DNA of 64,000 nt from Arthrobacter hankyongi (GCF_022012395.1 NZ_JAKLTQ010000001.1:744001-808000), one strand, 5' to 3'; counted from the first letter of the stretch, positions 8,219 to 16,513 are shown. Notes: generated by a model from the letters alone, not told the origin. Program-made: numbers and translations.

Positions 8219-8522
8219 TATGGACTCCTCAATCTGTTCCGGAGCCGGCGGTCCTTTCCCGGCGGCTTCCATGCATATGCATCTATACGGCAAACCGGCA
8301 CGGGGCACGAATTATTCCGGCCGGTAGCGCAGCCCAGGACCCGGCGGCTTGGGTGGTTATCCACACCCTCCGGTCCGGCCCCTAGCCAGGGCGCAGTACC
8401 GCGGTCTACGTTGGGTGCTGTCGGCCCGCTTACACCGCCACCCCGGAGCAATCATCGGGACCGGTGGCAAATGCGGACCGGGTGCACGCCCACCCGGGAC
8501 AGCAAGTTCACTTGGGGGAATC
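8219..8522. promoter_or_regulatory. Divergent intergenic region with a 12-bp palindrome
   Basis: No gene in these 304 bases. A perfect palindrome, ATGCATATGCAT, spans 8271-8282. On the minus strand TATAGA (8287-8282) abuts it and could be the -10 of the FMN reductase promoter, placing the palindrome at the start of transcription. A repressor such as a MarR- or HxlR-type protein is a reasonable guess. On the plus side only a GGGGGA ribosome site before 8523 is clear. Confidence 0.4.
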
Positions 8523-9086
8523 ATGACTGAACTACGACGCATCTACTGGCTCCGGCTGGGCCTGCGCTGGCTGGCGGTGCTGGCCGCCGCCTGGCTGGCT
8601 GCGGGCCTGGTGGCGGCACTGGCCACGGGCCAGTCCCCATCGGCATACCGGCCCGCCACCGCTGCCACCCTGGTCCTACCGGCGCTGGTGCTGGCCGGAC
8701 TCGGCGCCACCGCCCTCAGACAGCGTTCACGGGACCGGCTGCGCCGGGACCCGCGGCGGCAGTTCAGCGCCGAACAGCGCCGCGACGGACTGGCGCGGGC
8801 CGGCGGCCGCTGCGAACTCGAAGCCGGCTACCGGAGCCGCTGCGAACGGACGGCAACGAACGGCGCCCATTTCGTTCCTTGGTCCGCGGGCGGATCGACC
8901 ACCATGGCGAACTTCGTGGCCACCTGCAGCCGCTGCCGGCGCTTCCGCGCACCCCAACTCCCCTCCCCCGGCGCCCGGCGGCGGCTCGAGGAACGCCGCG
9001 GCGGCTACTTCCCACCCGGGGCGCCGACAACGGCCGGCGAACGCAATCCGGTCTCCGGCCAGGCGCCGGCCTGGCTCTCCGGATAG
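8523..9086 (+). CDS. Membrane-anchored protein with an HNH-endonuclease-like domain
   Basis: 187 residues; GGGGGA precedes the ATG. Two hydrophobic segments (about residues 14-34 and 46-65) are followed by an arginine-rich linker and a zinc-type HNH-like module: C97, C107, then AHFVPWSAGG with H116, N130 in the MANFV segment, and the CSRC pair C135/C138. The residue after the last cysteine, usually His or Asn in HNH proteins, is arginine here. Cysteine spacing and the PWSAGG turn support the family; catalysis is uncertain. It stands alone, with no methyltransferase or restriction partner next to it. Confidence 0.6.
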   Translation: MTELRRIYWLRLGLRWLAVLAAAWLAAGLVAALATGQSPSAYRPATAATLVLPALVLAGLGATALRQRSRDRLRRDPRRQFSAEQRRDGLARAGGRCELEAGYRSRCERTATNGAHFVPWSAGGSTTMANFVATCSRCRRFRAPQLPSPGARRRLEERRGGYFPPGAPTTAGERNPVSGQAPAWLSG

Positions 9087-9194
9087 CCGCACCGCGGAAC
9101 CTTAGTGACCAAGAACACCCACGCTGAATTTGTAACGATTCGTGTCGCTTCGGTAAATTTGCTTGCGCTAAGACTCTAAACAGAGTATTGGCCT

Positions 9195-9383
9195 GGTCCG
9201 TTCGCCAAGCCCTGTCAGCGTGCCAGCCCGATAACCACCAGACAGGGGCGGAGGAACCGCCACCGGCGCCATAGGCGCCTTGGGGTGAAGCCCGCCAGCC
9301 CGGATCCGGCCCATGCGCCGCCGGCTGGCCTGGCCGAGATGCACTCTCTCTCGAATCCGACAGCTAACTTCGCAGGCGTGCAG
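9195..9383 (+). ncRNA. ydaO/yuaA-type cyclic-di-AMP riboswitch
   Basis: The leader of the M23 peptidase gene carries the class hallmarks in order: GACAGGGGCGGAGGAACCGC (9241-9260), TTGGGGTGAAGCCC (9280-9293), and the 3' signature CCGACAGCTAACTTCGCAGG (9357-9376), ending 20 bases before the start codon. These match the conserved core of the ydaO motif, which binds c-di-AMP and generally turns genes off. In actinobacteria it typically precedes Rpf, NlpC/P60 and M23 cell-wall enzymes, exactly the context here. The 5' border is approximate. Confidence 0.9.
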
Positions 9384-9397
9384 AGAGGAAATCCCCC

Positions 9398-10165
9398 ATG
9401 CCTACGCACCATTCTGTCCGCGGGTCCGTTCGCGGGCGCCGTGCCGCAGATCGTTCACTGTCCCCGTCCAGCGCGTCCCAGGAACGCAGCGGCCGGCAGC
9501 CGAGCGGCCGCCGCCGGGCGGAAAAGCCCGCCTCGCCGCTGGGCCGGCTGGGGAAATTCGCCGGCCTCGCCGCCGCGGCCGCCGGCATGGTCGCCGCGGC
9601 AGCCCTTCCGACCGCACCGGCAGGAACCTCCGCCGCGGCCGGTGGACTGTCCGACTCGGCCGCGCGGGCTGCCGCGGTGTCGCGGGTGGACGTCCATGTT
9701 GCCGCGGAACAGAAGCTGGACTTCAACCGCTCGTCCGTCACCAGCAAGGCACCGGCCGTCAAAATGGCTCCCGGCGCACGGCTGGCCGCCCCGGTACAGA
9801 AAATGCACACCAGCTCGGGATTCGGCCACCGTATCAATCCGGTGACCGGAGCCCCCGGTGAATTCCACAATGGACTGGACTTCGCCCACCCCTGCGGCAC
9901 CCCCGTGACGGCCGCCAAGGCCGGCAAGGTGGTCGAAGCATCCTCCAGCGCCTACGGCTACGGCAACCGCATCGTGGTGGATCATGGCGACGGGGTCGAA
10001 ACCACGTACAACCACCTCCAGTCCAAGGGTGTCCGGACCGGCCAGCAGGTCGCCCAGGGTCAGAAGATCGCGGCACTGGGCACCACCGGCAACTCCACCG
10101 GCTGCCATCTGCATTTCGAGGTCATGGTCAAGGGCAAAGCCGTTGACCCGAAGGGCTGGCTCTGA
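9398..10165 (+). CDS. M23-family cell-wall metallopeptidase
   Basis: 255 residues, ATG with AGAGGAAA upstream. A long basic N-terminus leads to a hydrophobic AAAAAGMVAAAALPTAP segment (about residues 55-75), a signal or anchor for export. The C-terminal LytM domain has HNGLDF (H157, D161), H206 and HLHFEV (H237, H239), the complete zinc and catalytic set. Such enzymes cut peptidoglycan cross-bridges or stems. Expression is probably switched by the c-di-AMP riboswitch in its leader, tying wall hydrolysis to osmotic and wall status. The next gene is vsr, with no evident functional link. Confidence 0.92.
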   Translation: MPTHHSVRGSVRGRRAADRSLSPSSASQERSGRQPSGRRRAEKPASPLGRLGKFAGLAAAAAGMVAAAALPTAPAGTSAAAGGLSDSAARAAAVSRVDVHVAAEQKLDFNRSSVTSKAPAVKMAPGARLAAPVQKMHTSSGFGHRINPVTGAPGEFHNGLDFAHPCGTPVTAAKAGKVVEASSSAYGYGNRIVVDHGDGVETTYNHLQSKGVRTGQQVAQGQKIAALGTTGNSTGCHLHFEVMVKGKAVDPKGWL

Positions 10166-10197
10166 CCTGTCATACCGCCGGCTCCTAGACTGGGAGC

Positions 10198-10665
10198 ATG
10201 GCCGATGTGTTCACCCCCGAGCAGCGCAGCGCGAACATGGCGCGCATCCGGGGGAAGGACACCAAGCCGGAACTGATGGTGCGCAGGCTGCTGCATGCCA
10301 AGGGCTACCGTTACCGCCTGCACGGCAGCGCCGCCGGAGCCAAACTGCCGGGCAAACCGGACCTGGTCTTCGCCGGGCGCCGGAAGGTCATCTTCGTCAA
10401 CGGCTGCTTCTGGCACTCGCATGACTGCCGGGTGGGCCGGCACGGGCCCAAGTCCAACGCCGAGTTCTGGGAGGCCAAGCGCACCCGGACGGTGGAGCGC
10501 GATGCCGCCGCCACTGCGGACCTGGCGCAGGCCGGCTGGGACGTGCTCACCGTGTGGGAATGCGAGCTGAAGAAAACGTCCGAACTGGCCGCACTCGAGG
10601 AACGGCTGCTGGCCTTCCTCGACGGACGGCCCATCCGCCAAACCACGGGGCACCCGGCAGACTAG
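10198..10665 (+). CDS. vsr: Very short patch repair (Vsr) endonuclease
   Basis: 155 residues. MARIRGKDTKPELMVRRLLHAKGYRYRLH is the Vsr N-terminal signature. Catalytic and zinc residues are all present with spacing that matches the E. coli enzyme at a +4 offset: D55, C70, H73, H75, C77 and C122. Vsr nicks 5' of T in T:G mismatches formed by deamination of 5-methylcytosine. No cytosine methyltransferase gene lies in the window, so it is solitary here; the partner may be elsewhere. Some Vsr-fold proteins belong to other systems, but this sequence is a full-length standard Vsr. Confidence 0.93.
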   Translation: MADVFTPEQRSANMARIRGKDTKPELMVRRLLHAKGYRYRLHGSAAGAKLPGKPDLVFAGRRKVIFVNGCFWHSHDCRVGRHGPKSNAEFWEAKRTRTVERDAAATADLAQAGWDVLTVWECELKKTSELAALEERLLAFLDGRPIRQTTGHPAD

Positions 10666-10701
10666 TCACTGGCAGGCCAGGACAGCAGGAGGGAAACAAC
10701 C

Positions 10702-11391
10702 ATGGCACAGCAGGAAAACCGGCGCCGCGGCGTCCTTTTCGACGTCGACGGTACGCTGGTGGATTCGAACTACCTGCACGTCTTGGCCTGGTGGCAGGCC
10801 TTCCGCCGCCTCGGCCACGACGTTCCGATGGCCGCCATCCACCGCGCCGTGGGTATGGGCGGCAAGCGGCTGATCGCCCACCTGCTTGGCCAGGACCGGG
10901 CGGCGGAGCAAGGCCAGGCACTGGACGACACCCATGCGGCGGTCTTTTCCACCTACTGGCCGGCCCTGCGCCCGCTCGACGGCGCGGCGGATCTGCTCCA
11001 GCACTGTGCCGAGGCGGGACTGGCCGCGGTGCTGGCCAGCTCGGCCCGGCAGGATGAGCTGGACGTCCTGCGCGCCGTGGTTGGGGCCGATAACTGGATC
11101 ACCGCAGCAACCAGTTCCGCGGACGCCGAACAGAGCAAGCCTGCCCCTGACATTTTGGCGGCAGCCTTGGAAGCGGGCGGCATCCAGGCCGACGGTGCGG
11201 TCTTTGTCGGTGACGCCGTCTGGGACATCTTCGCCGCCGCCGATCTCGACATTCCGGTCATCGGGCTGACCAGCGGCGGCACCAGCGAAGCGGAACTGCG
11301 GGCCGCCGGCGCGGCCGAAATCTATACCGGACCCCGGGACCTGCTGGCCTCCTTCGATACGAGCCTGCTCGGCGGACTCATCCGTGACTGA
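10702..11391 (+). CDS. HAD-superfamily phosphatase
   Basis: 229 residues; CAGGAGGGAAACAACC precedes the ATG. Motif I is RGVLFDVDGTLVD (D14 and D16). Motif II is the VLASSA segment near residue 115, the motif III lysine is in EQSKPAPD, and motif IV is FVGDAVWD. An alpha-helical cap lies between motifs I and II, as in phosphoglycolate phosphatase and beta-phosphoglucomutase-like enzymes. The substrate is not identifiable. It follows vsr by 36 bases on the same strand, so they might be co-transcribed. Confidence 0.9.
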   Translation: MAQQENRRRGVLFDVDGTLVDSNYLHVLAWWQAFRRLGHDVPMAAIHRAVGMGGKRLIAHLLGQDRAAEQGQALDDTHAAVFSTYWPALRPLDGAADLLQHCAEAGLAAVLASSARQDELDVLRAVVGADNWITAATSSADAEQSKPAPDILAAALEAGGIQADGAVFVGDAVWDIFAAADLDIPVIGLTSGGTSEAELRAAGAAEIYTGPRDLLASFDTSLLGGLIRD

Positions 11392-11417
11392 GGCCGGCGC
11401 GGTCGGGAGCGCCGCGC

Positions 11418-11900
11418 CTATGCCGTTGCCGCTGCCAGCTGCTGGCCAGGCTTCATCTCCTGCAGGGCGGACTCGAGTGAGGCGGTGAGCCGCTGGAGGA
11501 CCTCCCCCGCAAATCGTGCTTCCGCGTCGGTCCAGTCCGCGAGCACCTGCTGCAGGCTGGCGGAGCGGCGTGCCACCTCGGCGCGCATATGCTCGATGCC
11601 CTGTTCGGACAGGGAAATGAGGAAGGCGCGCCCGTCCTCCGGATGCGGCCGGCGCACCACGTAGCCGGCGGTCTCCAGTTCCGCGATGTGGCGGCTCAGC
11701 CCGGCCGGACCGATCCCCAGCCGGGCCGCCAGCTCGGTGGCACGCAGCTCCCCGGCTTCGCCGATGATCCGCATCACGCCCTGGAGCGCGAATCCCGGGC
11801 CCGCCGGGTCCGCCAGCAGCTGGGTGGCGGAGCGCAGCTGCCGCTGCAGGGCGAAGATGCTGTTGGTCAGTTCGGCGGCGGTCTCATTGTCCACGCCCAC
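11418..11900 (-). CDS. MarR-family transcriptional regulator
   Basis: 160 residues from GTG at 11900, chosen because TTGGAGG lies six to seven bases upstream; the longer frame to 12116 runs through the promoter. The winged helix is LRATELAARLGIGPAGLSRHIAELETAGYVVRRPHPEDGRAFLISLSEQG, with the DGRA wing typical of MarR. These dimers repress transporter or detoxification genes and are released by phenolic or oxidant ligands. An inverted repeat in its own leader suggests autorepression. The target is not obvious: neighbours are a HAD gene and a small membrane protein. Confidence 0.88.
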   Translation of the reverse strand: MGVDNETAAELTNSIFALQRQLRSATQLLADPAGPGFALQGVMRIIGEAGELRATELAARLGIGPAGLSRHIAELETAGYVVRRPHPEDGRAFLISLSEQGIEHMRAEVARRSASLQQVLADWTDAEARFAGEVLQRLTASLESALQEMKPGQQLAAATA

Positions 11901-11919
11901 GGATGCCTCCAAGAGTTTG

Positions 11920-11937
11920 TTGCCTACTGCAAATATA
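11920..11937 (-). promoter_or_regulatory. Candidate MarR promoter -10 and autoregulatory operator
   Basis: On the minus strand TATATT (11937-11932) is a good -10. It is followed at once by TTGCAGTAGGCAA (11932-11920), an inverted repeat TTGC-N5-GCAA lying between the -10 and the ribosome site. TTGC...GCAA spacing is common in MarR-family operators. No clear -35 was found. Confidence 0.4.
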
Positions 11938-12000
11938 GCCCGGCACCGGCAGGCCGCCGCATTGGGGCGCGGGTTATCGCGCGGACTGCCCGGGGCACGA

Positions 12001-12729
12001 TCAGGACCGGTCCTGGTCCTGCTGGTCGCCCAGATCGGCCGAGAGGCATTCGACCCGTCCGTTGCCGGAGTTCTGGGAGATGGGGCGGCCGTCCAGGACG
12101 ACCTCGCAGCTGGCATGACCGCCTGGAACGTTCACCGTGACCGCACCGATCGGCAGGCCGGTAAAGGTGAAGTCGTCCGCCCAACTGCCGCTGACCTGCC
12201 GGTCCACGGTCTCGTGGCCGTTGTAGTACGTGACAGTGGCGGGCTGGCTGGTGGTGACCCGGTAGCTGACCGTGTGGTTGCCCACCGTGCGGGAGACGAA
12301 GAAGGCGATGAACGCCGTCACCGCGCCGGCAATGAGGATGCCGAGCAGGCCCAGCACCATGCCGGTCACCGCCATTGGCTTCCGCTGCCGCTGCACCAGC
12401 GCGACAATGCCGAAGACCAAGGCAAGCAGCCCGATGATGAAGCTGAGCAGGCCGACCACCGGGATCATCGCGAACACGACCGCAACGATGCCCAGGATCA
12501 GCGCGGTCAGGGCCAGGCCCGACTTGGGCCCGGGCGGGTAGCCGTAGCCTTGCTGCGGATAGCCGGACGGCCCGTAGCCAGCCGGCACTGCATAGGCACC
12601 CTGCCGGCCGTAGGGCGGCGGGTAGGCGTCCTGCCTGGCCGGCTCCGGCATTCCCGCGGGGCGGTTCCCGTCCCGGGCAGCGTCGTCGGGTTCGCCGGCT
12701 CCACCGGGCCGGGGAGAAGGATCGGACAT
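12001..12729 (-). CDS. DUF4190-type small membrane protein with proline/tyrosine-rich N-terminus
   Basis: 242 residues from ATG at 12729 (AGGGG upstream); an in-frame ATG at 12759 would add ten residues. Residues 1-65 are rich in Pro, Gly, Tyr and Gln (GYPQQGYGYPPGP). Two to three membrane segments follow: ALTALILGIVAVVFAMIPVV, SFIIGLLALVFGIVALV, and VTGMVLGLLGILIAGAVTAF. The C-terminal part after FFVSRTVG is predicted extracytoplasmic and resembles an MmpS-like beta domain, with two cysteines. This architecture is common and uncharacterised in actinobacteria, so no function is assigned. Confidence 0.75.
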   Translation of the reverse strand: MSDPSPRPGGAGEPDDAARDGNRPAGMPEPARQDAYPPPYGRQGAYAVPAGYGPSGYPQQGYGYPPGPKSGLALTALILGIVAVVFAMIPVVGLLSFIIGLLALVFGIVALVQRQRKPMAVTGMVLGLLGILIAGAVTAFIAFFVSRTVGNHTVSYRVTTSQPATVTYYNGHETVDRQVSGSWADDFTFTGLPIGAVTVNVPGGHASCEVVLDGRPISQNSGNGRVECLSADLGDQQDQDRS

Positions 12730-12792
12730 GGGTACCCCTGTCGGGCTGGATGACCGCATTCAGGCAGCGGGAACGCGCCGCCTGAATGCAGT

Positions 12793-12875
12793 CTAGCGGC
12801 CGAGGGCCCCGCCGCAAGCGGAGCTTGTGGCGGGAGGACGCTTGACGCTAGCGGCCGAGGGGCCTCCCGCAAGCG
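12793..12875. repeat. Two diverged tandem copies of a GC-rich intergenic element
   Basis: CTAGCGGCCGAGGGCCCCGC begins at 12793 and a close copy, CTAGCGGCCGAGGGGCCTCC, begins at 12848, a 55-base period. Both continue into GCAAGCG. The first unit can fold through CGCCGCAAGC and GCTTGTGGCG. It sits between the ends of the TPP enzyme gene and the small membrane protein gene and may serve as terminator or be a short interspersed element. Confidence 0.5.
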
Positions 12876-12898
12876 CAGCAGGTGGCCGGAACCGGTCC

Positions 12899-14581
12899 CT
12901 ACGGCTGGCTATGCGTGGGGGCGAACATCTTCAGCTGCGCCTCGACGACGACGACGTTCGGCCCGTCCGCGGCGAGGGCTTCGGCCAGTGCCGGGCCCAC
13001 CGCGTCCGGCGCCACCCGCCGGGCGGGGACGCCGAAGGACTCGGCGAGCCGGACGAAGTCAGGCCGTGCCAGTTCCGTCGCGGTGGCTTTGCCGAACGCC
13101 TCCACCATGTACTCGCGGAGGATGCCGTAGCCGCCGTCGTCGACAATCAGCCAGGTAACCGGCAGGTTGTGCTGGCGGACGGTGGCCAGCTCGCTGATCG
13201 AATACATGGCCGAGCCGTCGCCGGACACCGCCAGCACCCGCGCCGGCCGGCCCTGCACGGACAGGCCGACGGCGCCGCCGATGGCGCCGGGAAAGCCGAA
13301 GCCGAGGCCGCCGGCGCCCTGGGCGGAATGGAACCGGCCGCTGCGGGCGTCCCAGCAGCTCCAGGCCCAGTACGCCGAGATGGTCATGTCCCAGAAGGTC
13401 TGCATGTCGTCCGGCACCGCCGCACGGAGGTCGGCCATGAACCGGCGTTCGACACCCAGGTCCTGGGCGTCCAGACGCGCCTGGATCCTGGCCAAGGTCT
13501 GCTTGACCAGCACTTCCGGGGGCATCCCGTGCCAGTCGGGCGCGGCCGCGGATACGGCCAGGGCTGCATCCAGCGCAGTGTCCAGCGCCTGCAGCGCCTG
13601 GCCGGCGTCAGCCCTGATCCCCAGCGCCGGCCGGTTGGATTCAAGCACCCGCGGCTCGGCGTCGATCTGGATGATGCGTCCGCGCGGCTCCATCGTGAAG
13701 TAGTTGCTGGTGACCTCCCCGAGCGAGGAACCGACCACCAGCAGCACGTCGGCGTCTTCCAGCACCTCGGTGGTGTAGCGGTCCTCGATCCACGACTGCA
13801 GCGACAGCTCATGGTGCCAAGGGAAGGCGCCATTGCCGCCCGGGGTGCAGACCACCGGGGCACGCAGCTTCTCCGCCAGCGAGAGCAGCGCCGGCTCGGC
13901 TGCGCCCCGCCGCGTCCCGCCGCCGGCAATGATGGCCGGACGCTCGGCCGCGGCGAGCCACTTCACCGCTTCCTTGACCAGCTCGGTGCGCGGCGGATTG
14001 TCGGCGGCCTCGGCGAGGGCATCCTCGACCGGCGGCACAATCACCGGATCCAGCAGCACATTCTGCGGGATCTCGAGCCATACCGGGCCGGCCGGGGAGG
14101 AGATGGCCTCGGTCCAGGCGTCCTGGATGGCCGAGGGGATGCCGGAAGCGTGCTGGATCAGCCGCTGGCTCTTGGTGACGTTGGCCGCGGAGGCCTTTTG
14201 GTCATCGAGCTGGTGCAGCATCCCCTTGCGCCGGGCCCCCAGGCCCTCCAGCGGAACCTGGCTGGCTACCACCACCATCGGCACGCCGGTGGCATAGGCC
14301 TCCTGCAGCCCGGCCAGCGCGGTCAGTGCCCCGGGCCCGGTGGACAGGAACAACACGCCGACCTCGCCGGTGGCCCGGGAGAAGCCGTCCGCGGCAAAGG
14401 CCGAGTTGTTCTCGACGCGGGACGAGACGAAATGCAGGTCGGAGCGGGACAGCGCATCAAAGAGCCCCAGCGCGTGCTGGCCGGGGATGCCGAACACCGT
14501 CGTCGCGCCCAGGGCGCTCAGGGTTTCGACGACAAGGTCCCCACCGTTGCGCCGGGGCAGGGCGGCGTCCACGGCGGTCAC
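12899..14581 (-). CDS. Thiamine-pyrophosphate-dependent enzyme, acetolactate synthase/2-oxoacid decarboxylase type
   Basis: 560 residues from GTG, which overlaps the stop of the upstream ureohydrolase gene by 4 bp. N-terminal PYR domain: [14 protein letters not shown] and [19 protein letters not shown], with the cofactor-activating glutamate E57. The C-terminal PP domain has [24 protein letters not shown], where GDG binds the TPP-Mg2+. Length and layout match benzoylformate decarboxylase, acetolactate synthase and AruI. Coupling to a ureohydrolase and a symporter suggests the AruI-like step, 2-ketoarginine to 4-guanidinobutyraldehyde (inference). A generic 2-oxoacid decarboxylase or carboligase remains possible. 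Confidence 0.85.
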   Translation of the reverse strand: MTAVDAALPRRNGGDLVVETLSALGATTVFGIPGQHALGLFDALSRSDLHFVSSRVENNSAFAADGFSRATGEVGVLFLSTGPGALTALAGLQEAYATGVPMVVVASQVPLEGLGARRKGMLHQLDDQKASAANVTKSQRLIQHASGIPSAIQDAWTEAISSPAGPVWLEIPQNVLLDPVIVPPVEDALAEAADNPPRTELVKEAVKWLAAAERPAIIAGGGTRRGAAEPALLSLAEKLRAPVVCTPGGNGAFPWHHELSLQSWIEDRYTTEVLEDADVLLVVGSSLGEVTSNYFTMEPRGRIIQIDAEPRVLESNRPALGIRADAGQALQALDTALDAALAVSAAAPDWHGMPPEVLVKQTLARIQARLDAQDLGVERRFMADLRAAVPDDMQTFWDMTISAYWAWSCWDARSGRFHSAQGAGGLGFGFPGAIGGAVGLSVQGRPARVLAVSGDGSAMYSISELATVRQHNLPVTWLIVDDGGYGILREYMVEAFGKATATELARPDFVRLAESFGVPARRVAPDAVGPALAEALAADGPNVVVVEAQLKMFAPTHSQP

Positions 14582-15654
14582 TCGAAGCTCTCCTGGGTTT
14601 CCTGGGATCCGGCCACCGGCGCGGTGGTGCGGATGCGGTCGAGCGACTGGCGGGCGTAGCCGGTATCCTGGCCGTGGCGGTCGCCGGGGGCGGCGTTGTC
14701 GGCCAGCAGGGTGACCAGCTCGAAGGCGGTGTGGCTGGCGGCCACCCCGGTGATCTCGGCGTGGTCGTATGCCGGGGCGACCTCGACTACGTCCGCGCCG
14801 GCGAGGTTCAACCCGCGCAGGCCGCGGATGATCTCGAGCAGTTCCCGGCTGGTGATCCCGCCGGCCTCGGGGGTGCCGGTGCCCGGGGCATGGGCCGGAT
14901 CCAGCACGTCGATGTCCACGGATACGTACAGGGGCCGGTCCCCGATCCGCTCCCGCAGGGCCGCGACCGTCTCGGCCACGCCCTTGTAGTAGACGTCGGC
15001 GCTGGTGACGATGCCGAAGCCGAAGCGGTGGTCGTCGTCCAGGTCGCGCCTGCCGTACAGCGGCCCGCGGGTGCCCACGTGGCAGATCGCCTCGGTGTCC
15101 AGGATGCCCTCCTCCACTGCCCGGCGGAACGGGGTGCCGTGGGTGTACTCGGCGCCGAAGTAGGTGTCCCAGGTGTCCAGGTGCGCGTCGAAGTGCAGCA
15201 TCGCCACCGGCTCGCCGGCCCGGGCCGCGGCCGCGCGCAGCAGCGGCAGCGCGATCGTGTGGTCTCCGCCCAGGGTCACCAGCTTCGTCCCGGCGGAGGT
15301 CAGCTCCAGCGCGTTGGCCTGGATGGTCTCGATGGCCTCGCCGATATTGAACGGGTTCACCGCCATGTCCCCGGCATCCGCGACCTGGACCTCCTCGAAC
15401 GGGGAGACGTCCCAGGCCGGGTTGTAGGGACGCAGCAGCCGGGACGCCTCCCGGACGTGGTTGCCGCCGAAACGTGCCCCGGGCCGGTAGGAGACCCCGG
15501 CGTCGAAGGGCACCCCGACCACGGCCACATCCGCATGCCCAACCTGGTCCAGCCGCGGCAGCCGGGCGAACGTCGCCGCCCCCGCATACCGGGGCACCCG
15601 CGAGGAATCAATGGGCCCGAGGTTTCCGTTGGCCTCGATCCGAAGCTCTTCCAT
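14578..15654 (-). CDS. Ureohydrolase (agmatinase/guanidinobutyrase family)
   Basis: 358 residues from ATG at 15654, with AGGAAGG about six bases upstream; a TTG at 15672 is a worse start. All Mn2+ ligands are present: H132 (GGDHTIALP), D156, H158 and D160 (HFDAHLD), D247 and D249 (SVDIDVLDP). The enzyme hydrolyses a guanidino compound to an amine plus urea. The substrate-determining loop cannot be assigned by eye, so agmatine, 4-guanidinobutyrate and 3-guanidinopropionate are all possible. The genes downstream (TPP enzyme) and nearby (SSS symporter) favour a guanidino acid. Its promoter carries the same box as the symporter promoter. Confidence 0.92.
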   Translation of the reverse strand: MEELRIEANGNLGPIDSSRVPRYAGAATFARLPRLDQVGHADVAVVGVPFDAGVSYRPGARFGGNHVREASRLLRPYNPAWDVSPFEEVQVADAGDMAVNPFNIGEAIETIQANALELTSAGTKLVTLGGDHTIALPLLRAAAARAGEPVAMLHFDAHLDTWDTYFGAEYTHGTPFRRAVEEGILDTEAICHVGTRGPLYGRRDLDDDHRFGFGIVTSADVYYKGVAETVAALRERIGDRPLYVSVDIDVLDPAHAPGTGTPEAGGITSRELLEIIRGLRGLNLAGADVVEVAPAYDHAEITGVAASHTAFELVTLLADNAAPGDRHGQDTGYARQSLDRIRTTAPVAGSQETQESFE

Positions 15655-15686
15655 GAACGGCCTTCCTGTCAAAAGTTGTCAAATAT

Positions 15687-15734
15687 GCATCAACTGTTGC
15701 ACTTCAGGCTAAATGCGCCCCGTTCGGCCGTCAA
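15687..15734 (-). promoter_or_regulatory. Promoter-operator of the ureohydrolase/TPP operon
   Basis: Read on the minus strand: TTGACG (15734-15729), 17 bases, TAGCCT as a weak -10 within CATTTAGCCT (15715-15706), six bases, then the palindrome CAACAGTTG (15699-15691) and ATGC. The order CATTTAGCCT, N6, CAACAGTTG, WTGC is repeated at the symporter promoter (16441-16469). The cupin-XRE regulator encoded between them is the natural candidate binder. Confidence 0.65.
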
Positions 15735-15778
15735 GGCTGCACCCCCACCGGGGTCGGCGGCGCAGCCGGACCGGCGCC

Positions 15779-16354
15779 TCAGCGGGAAGCGGCAGGGACC
15801 AGGGTCCACACCACCACGGCCTTCTGGTCCGTTTCGTTGGCCCAGGTATGCGGCTCGCGGCCGGGAAAGGTCAGGGTGTCCCCGGCGTCGAGCTCGTAGC
15901 GCTCGGAGGAAAACACCACGGTGATCCGGCCGGAGACCACGTGCAAGACATCCACGTCGCAGTCCACCGCATACAGTTCGGATTCGCCGTGGCCGCGTGG
16001 CTCGATCACGGCGCGAATAATCTGCAGCCGGCGTTCGTGGCGCGGGGTCAGCAGTTTCTCGTGGATGCCCTCGCCGCCCAGGCTGACCCGCGGGCCCTCG
16101 CCGCGGCGGGTGAGGTAGGTTTCGGGGTCCACGAACAGGTTCCCGATGGGAACCGCCAGCACCTGGCACAACGTGACCAGCGAGGCCACCGAGGGCGAGG
16201 TCAGGTCCCGCTCCACCCGGCTGAGGAAACCCTTGGTCAGCCCGGTCGACTCGGCGACCTGCTCGATCGTCAGCCGCTGGCCCTGGCGGGCGGCCCGAAT
16301 CCGCGAGCCAATGGCCAGCGGCGCATTGCTCGGCTCGATCGGCAGTGCCTTCAC
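15779..16354 (-). CDS. XRE-family regulator with C-terminal cupin domain
   Basis: 191 residues from GTG at 16354 (GGGGA six bases upstream). The frame stays open far upstream, but only because it is antisense to the symporter gene. The helix-turn-helix is IGSRIRAARQGQRLTIEQVAESTGLTKGFLSRVERDLTSPS (about residues 13-55). A cupin follows from about residue 110: DVLHVVSGRITVVF and DAGDTLTFPGREPHTWAN. Cupin-XRE proteins such as PuuR and SutR sense small amines or acids. It lies between the ureohydrolase operon and the divergent symporter and probably controls both. Confidence 0.9.
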   Translation of the reverse strand: MKALPIEPSNAPLAIGSRIRAARQGQRLTIEQVAESTGLTKGFLSRVERDLTSPSVASLVTLCQVLAVPIGNLFVDPETYLTRRGEGPRVSLGGEGIHEKLLTPRHERRLQIIRAVIEPRGHGESELYAVDCDVDVLHVVSGRITVVFSSERYELDAGDTLTFPGREPHTWANETDQKAVVVWTLVPAASR

Positions 16355-16420
16355 AATAAATCCCCATTCCTCGCTGCTTGACCGCGGCCCCCGGCACGCG
16401 CCTTTCGAGCTTATGGGAAG

Positions 16421-16469
16421 TTGACGTGTGCCGCGCGACACATTTAGCCTATCACTCAACAGTTGTTGC
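16421..16469 (+). promoter_or_regulatory. Promoter-operator of the SSS symporter gene
   Basis: TTGACG (16421-16426), 18 bases, TAGCCT (16445-16450) within CATTTAGCCT (16441-16450), six bases, then CAACAGTTG (16457-16465) and TTGC. It matches the ureohydrolase promoter module element for element. The palindrome CAACAGTTG would sit about at the transcription start, fitting a repressor. Confidence 0.65.
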
Positions 16470-16513
16470 CTGTCAGGCAAATTTCCTTCCTGAAGCGCGA
16501 AAGCAGGAACCCC

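Noticed and set aside
12899-14581. Calling the TPP enzyme acetolactate synthase of branched-chain synthesis
   Set aside because: No small subunit or ilvC lies nearby, and the gene overlaps a ureohydrolase gene. A catabolic decarboxylase or lyase role fits better, though the fold is shared.
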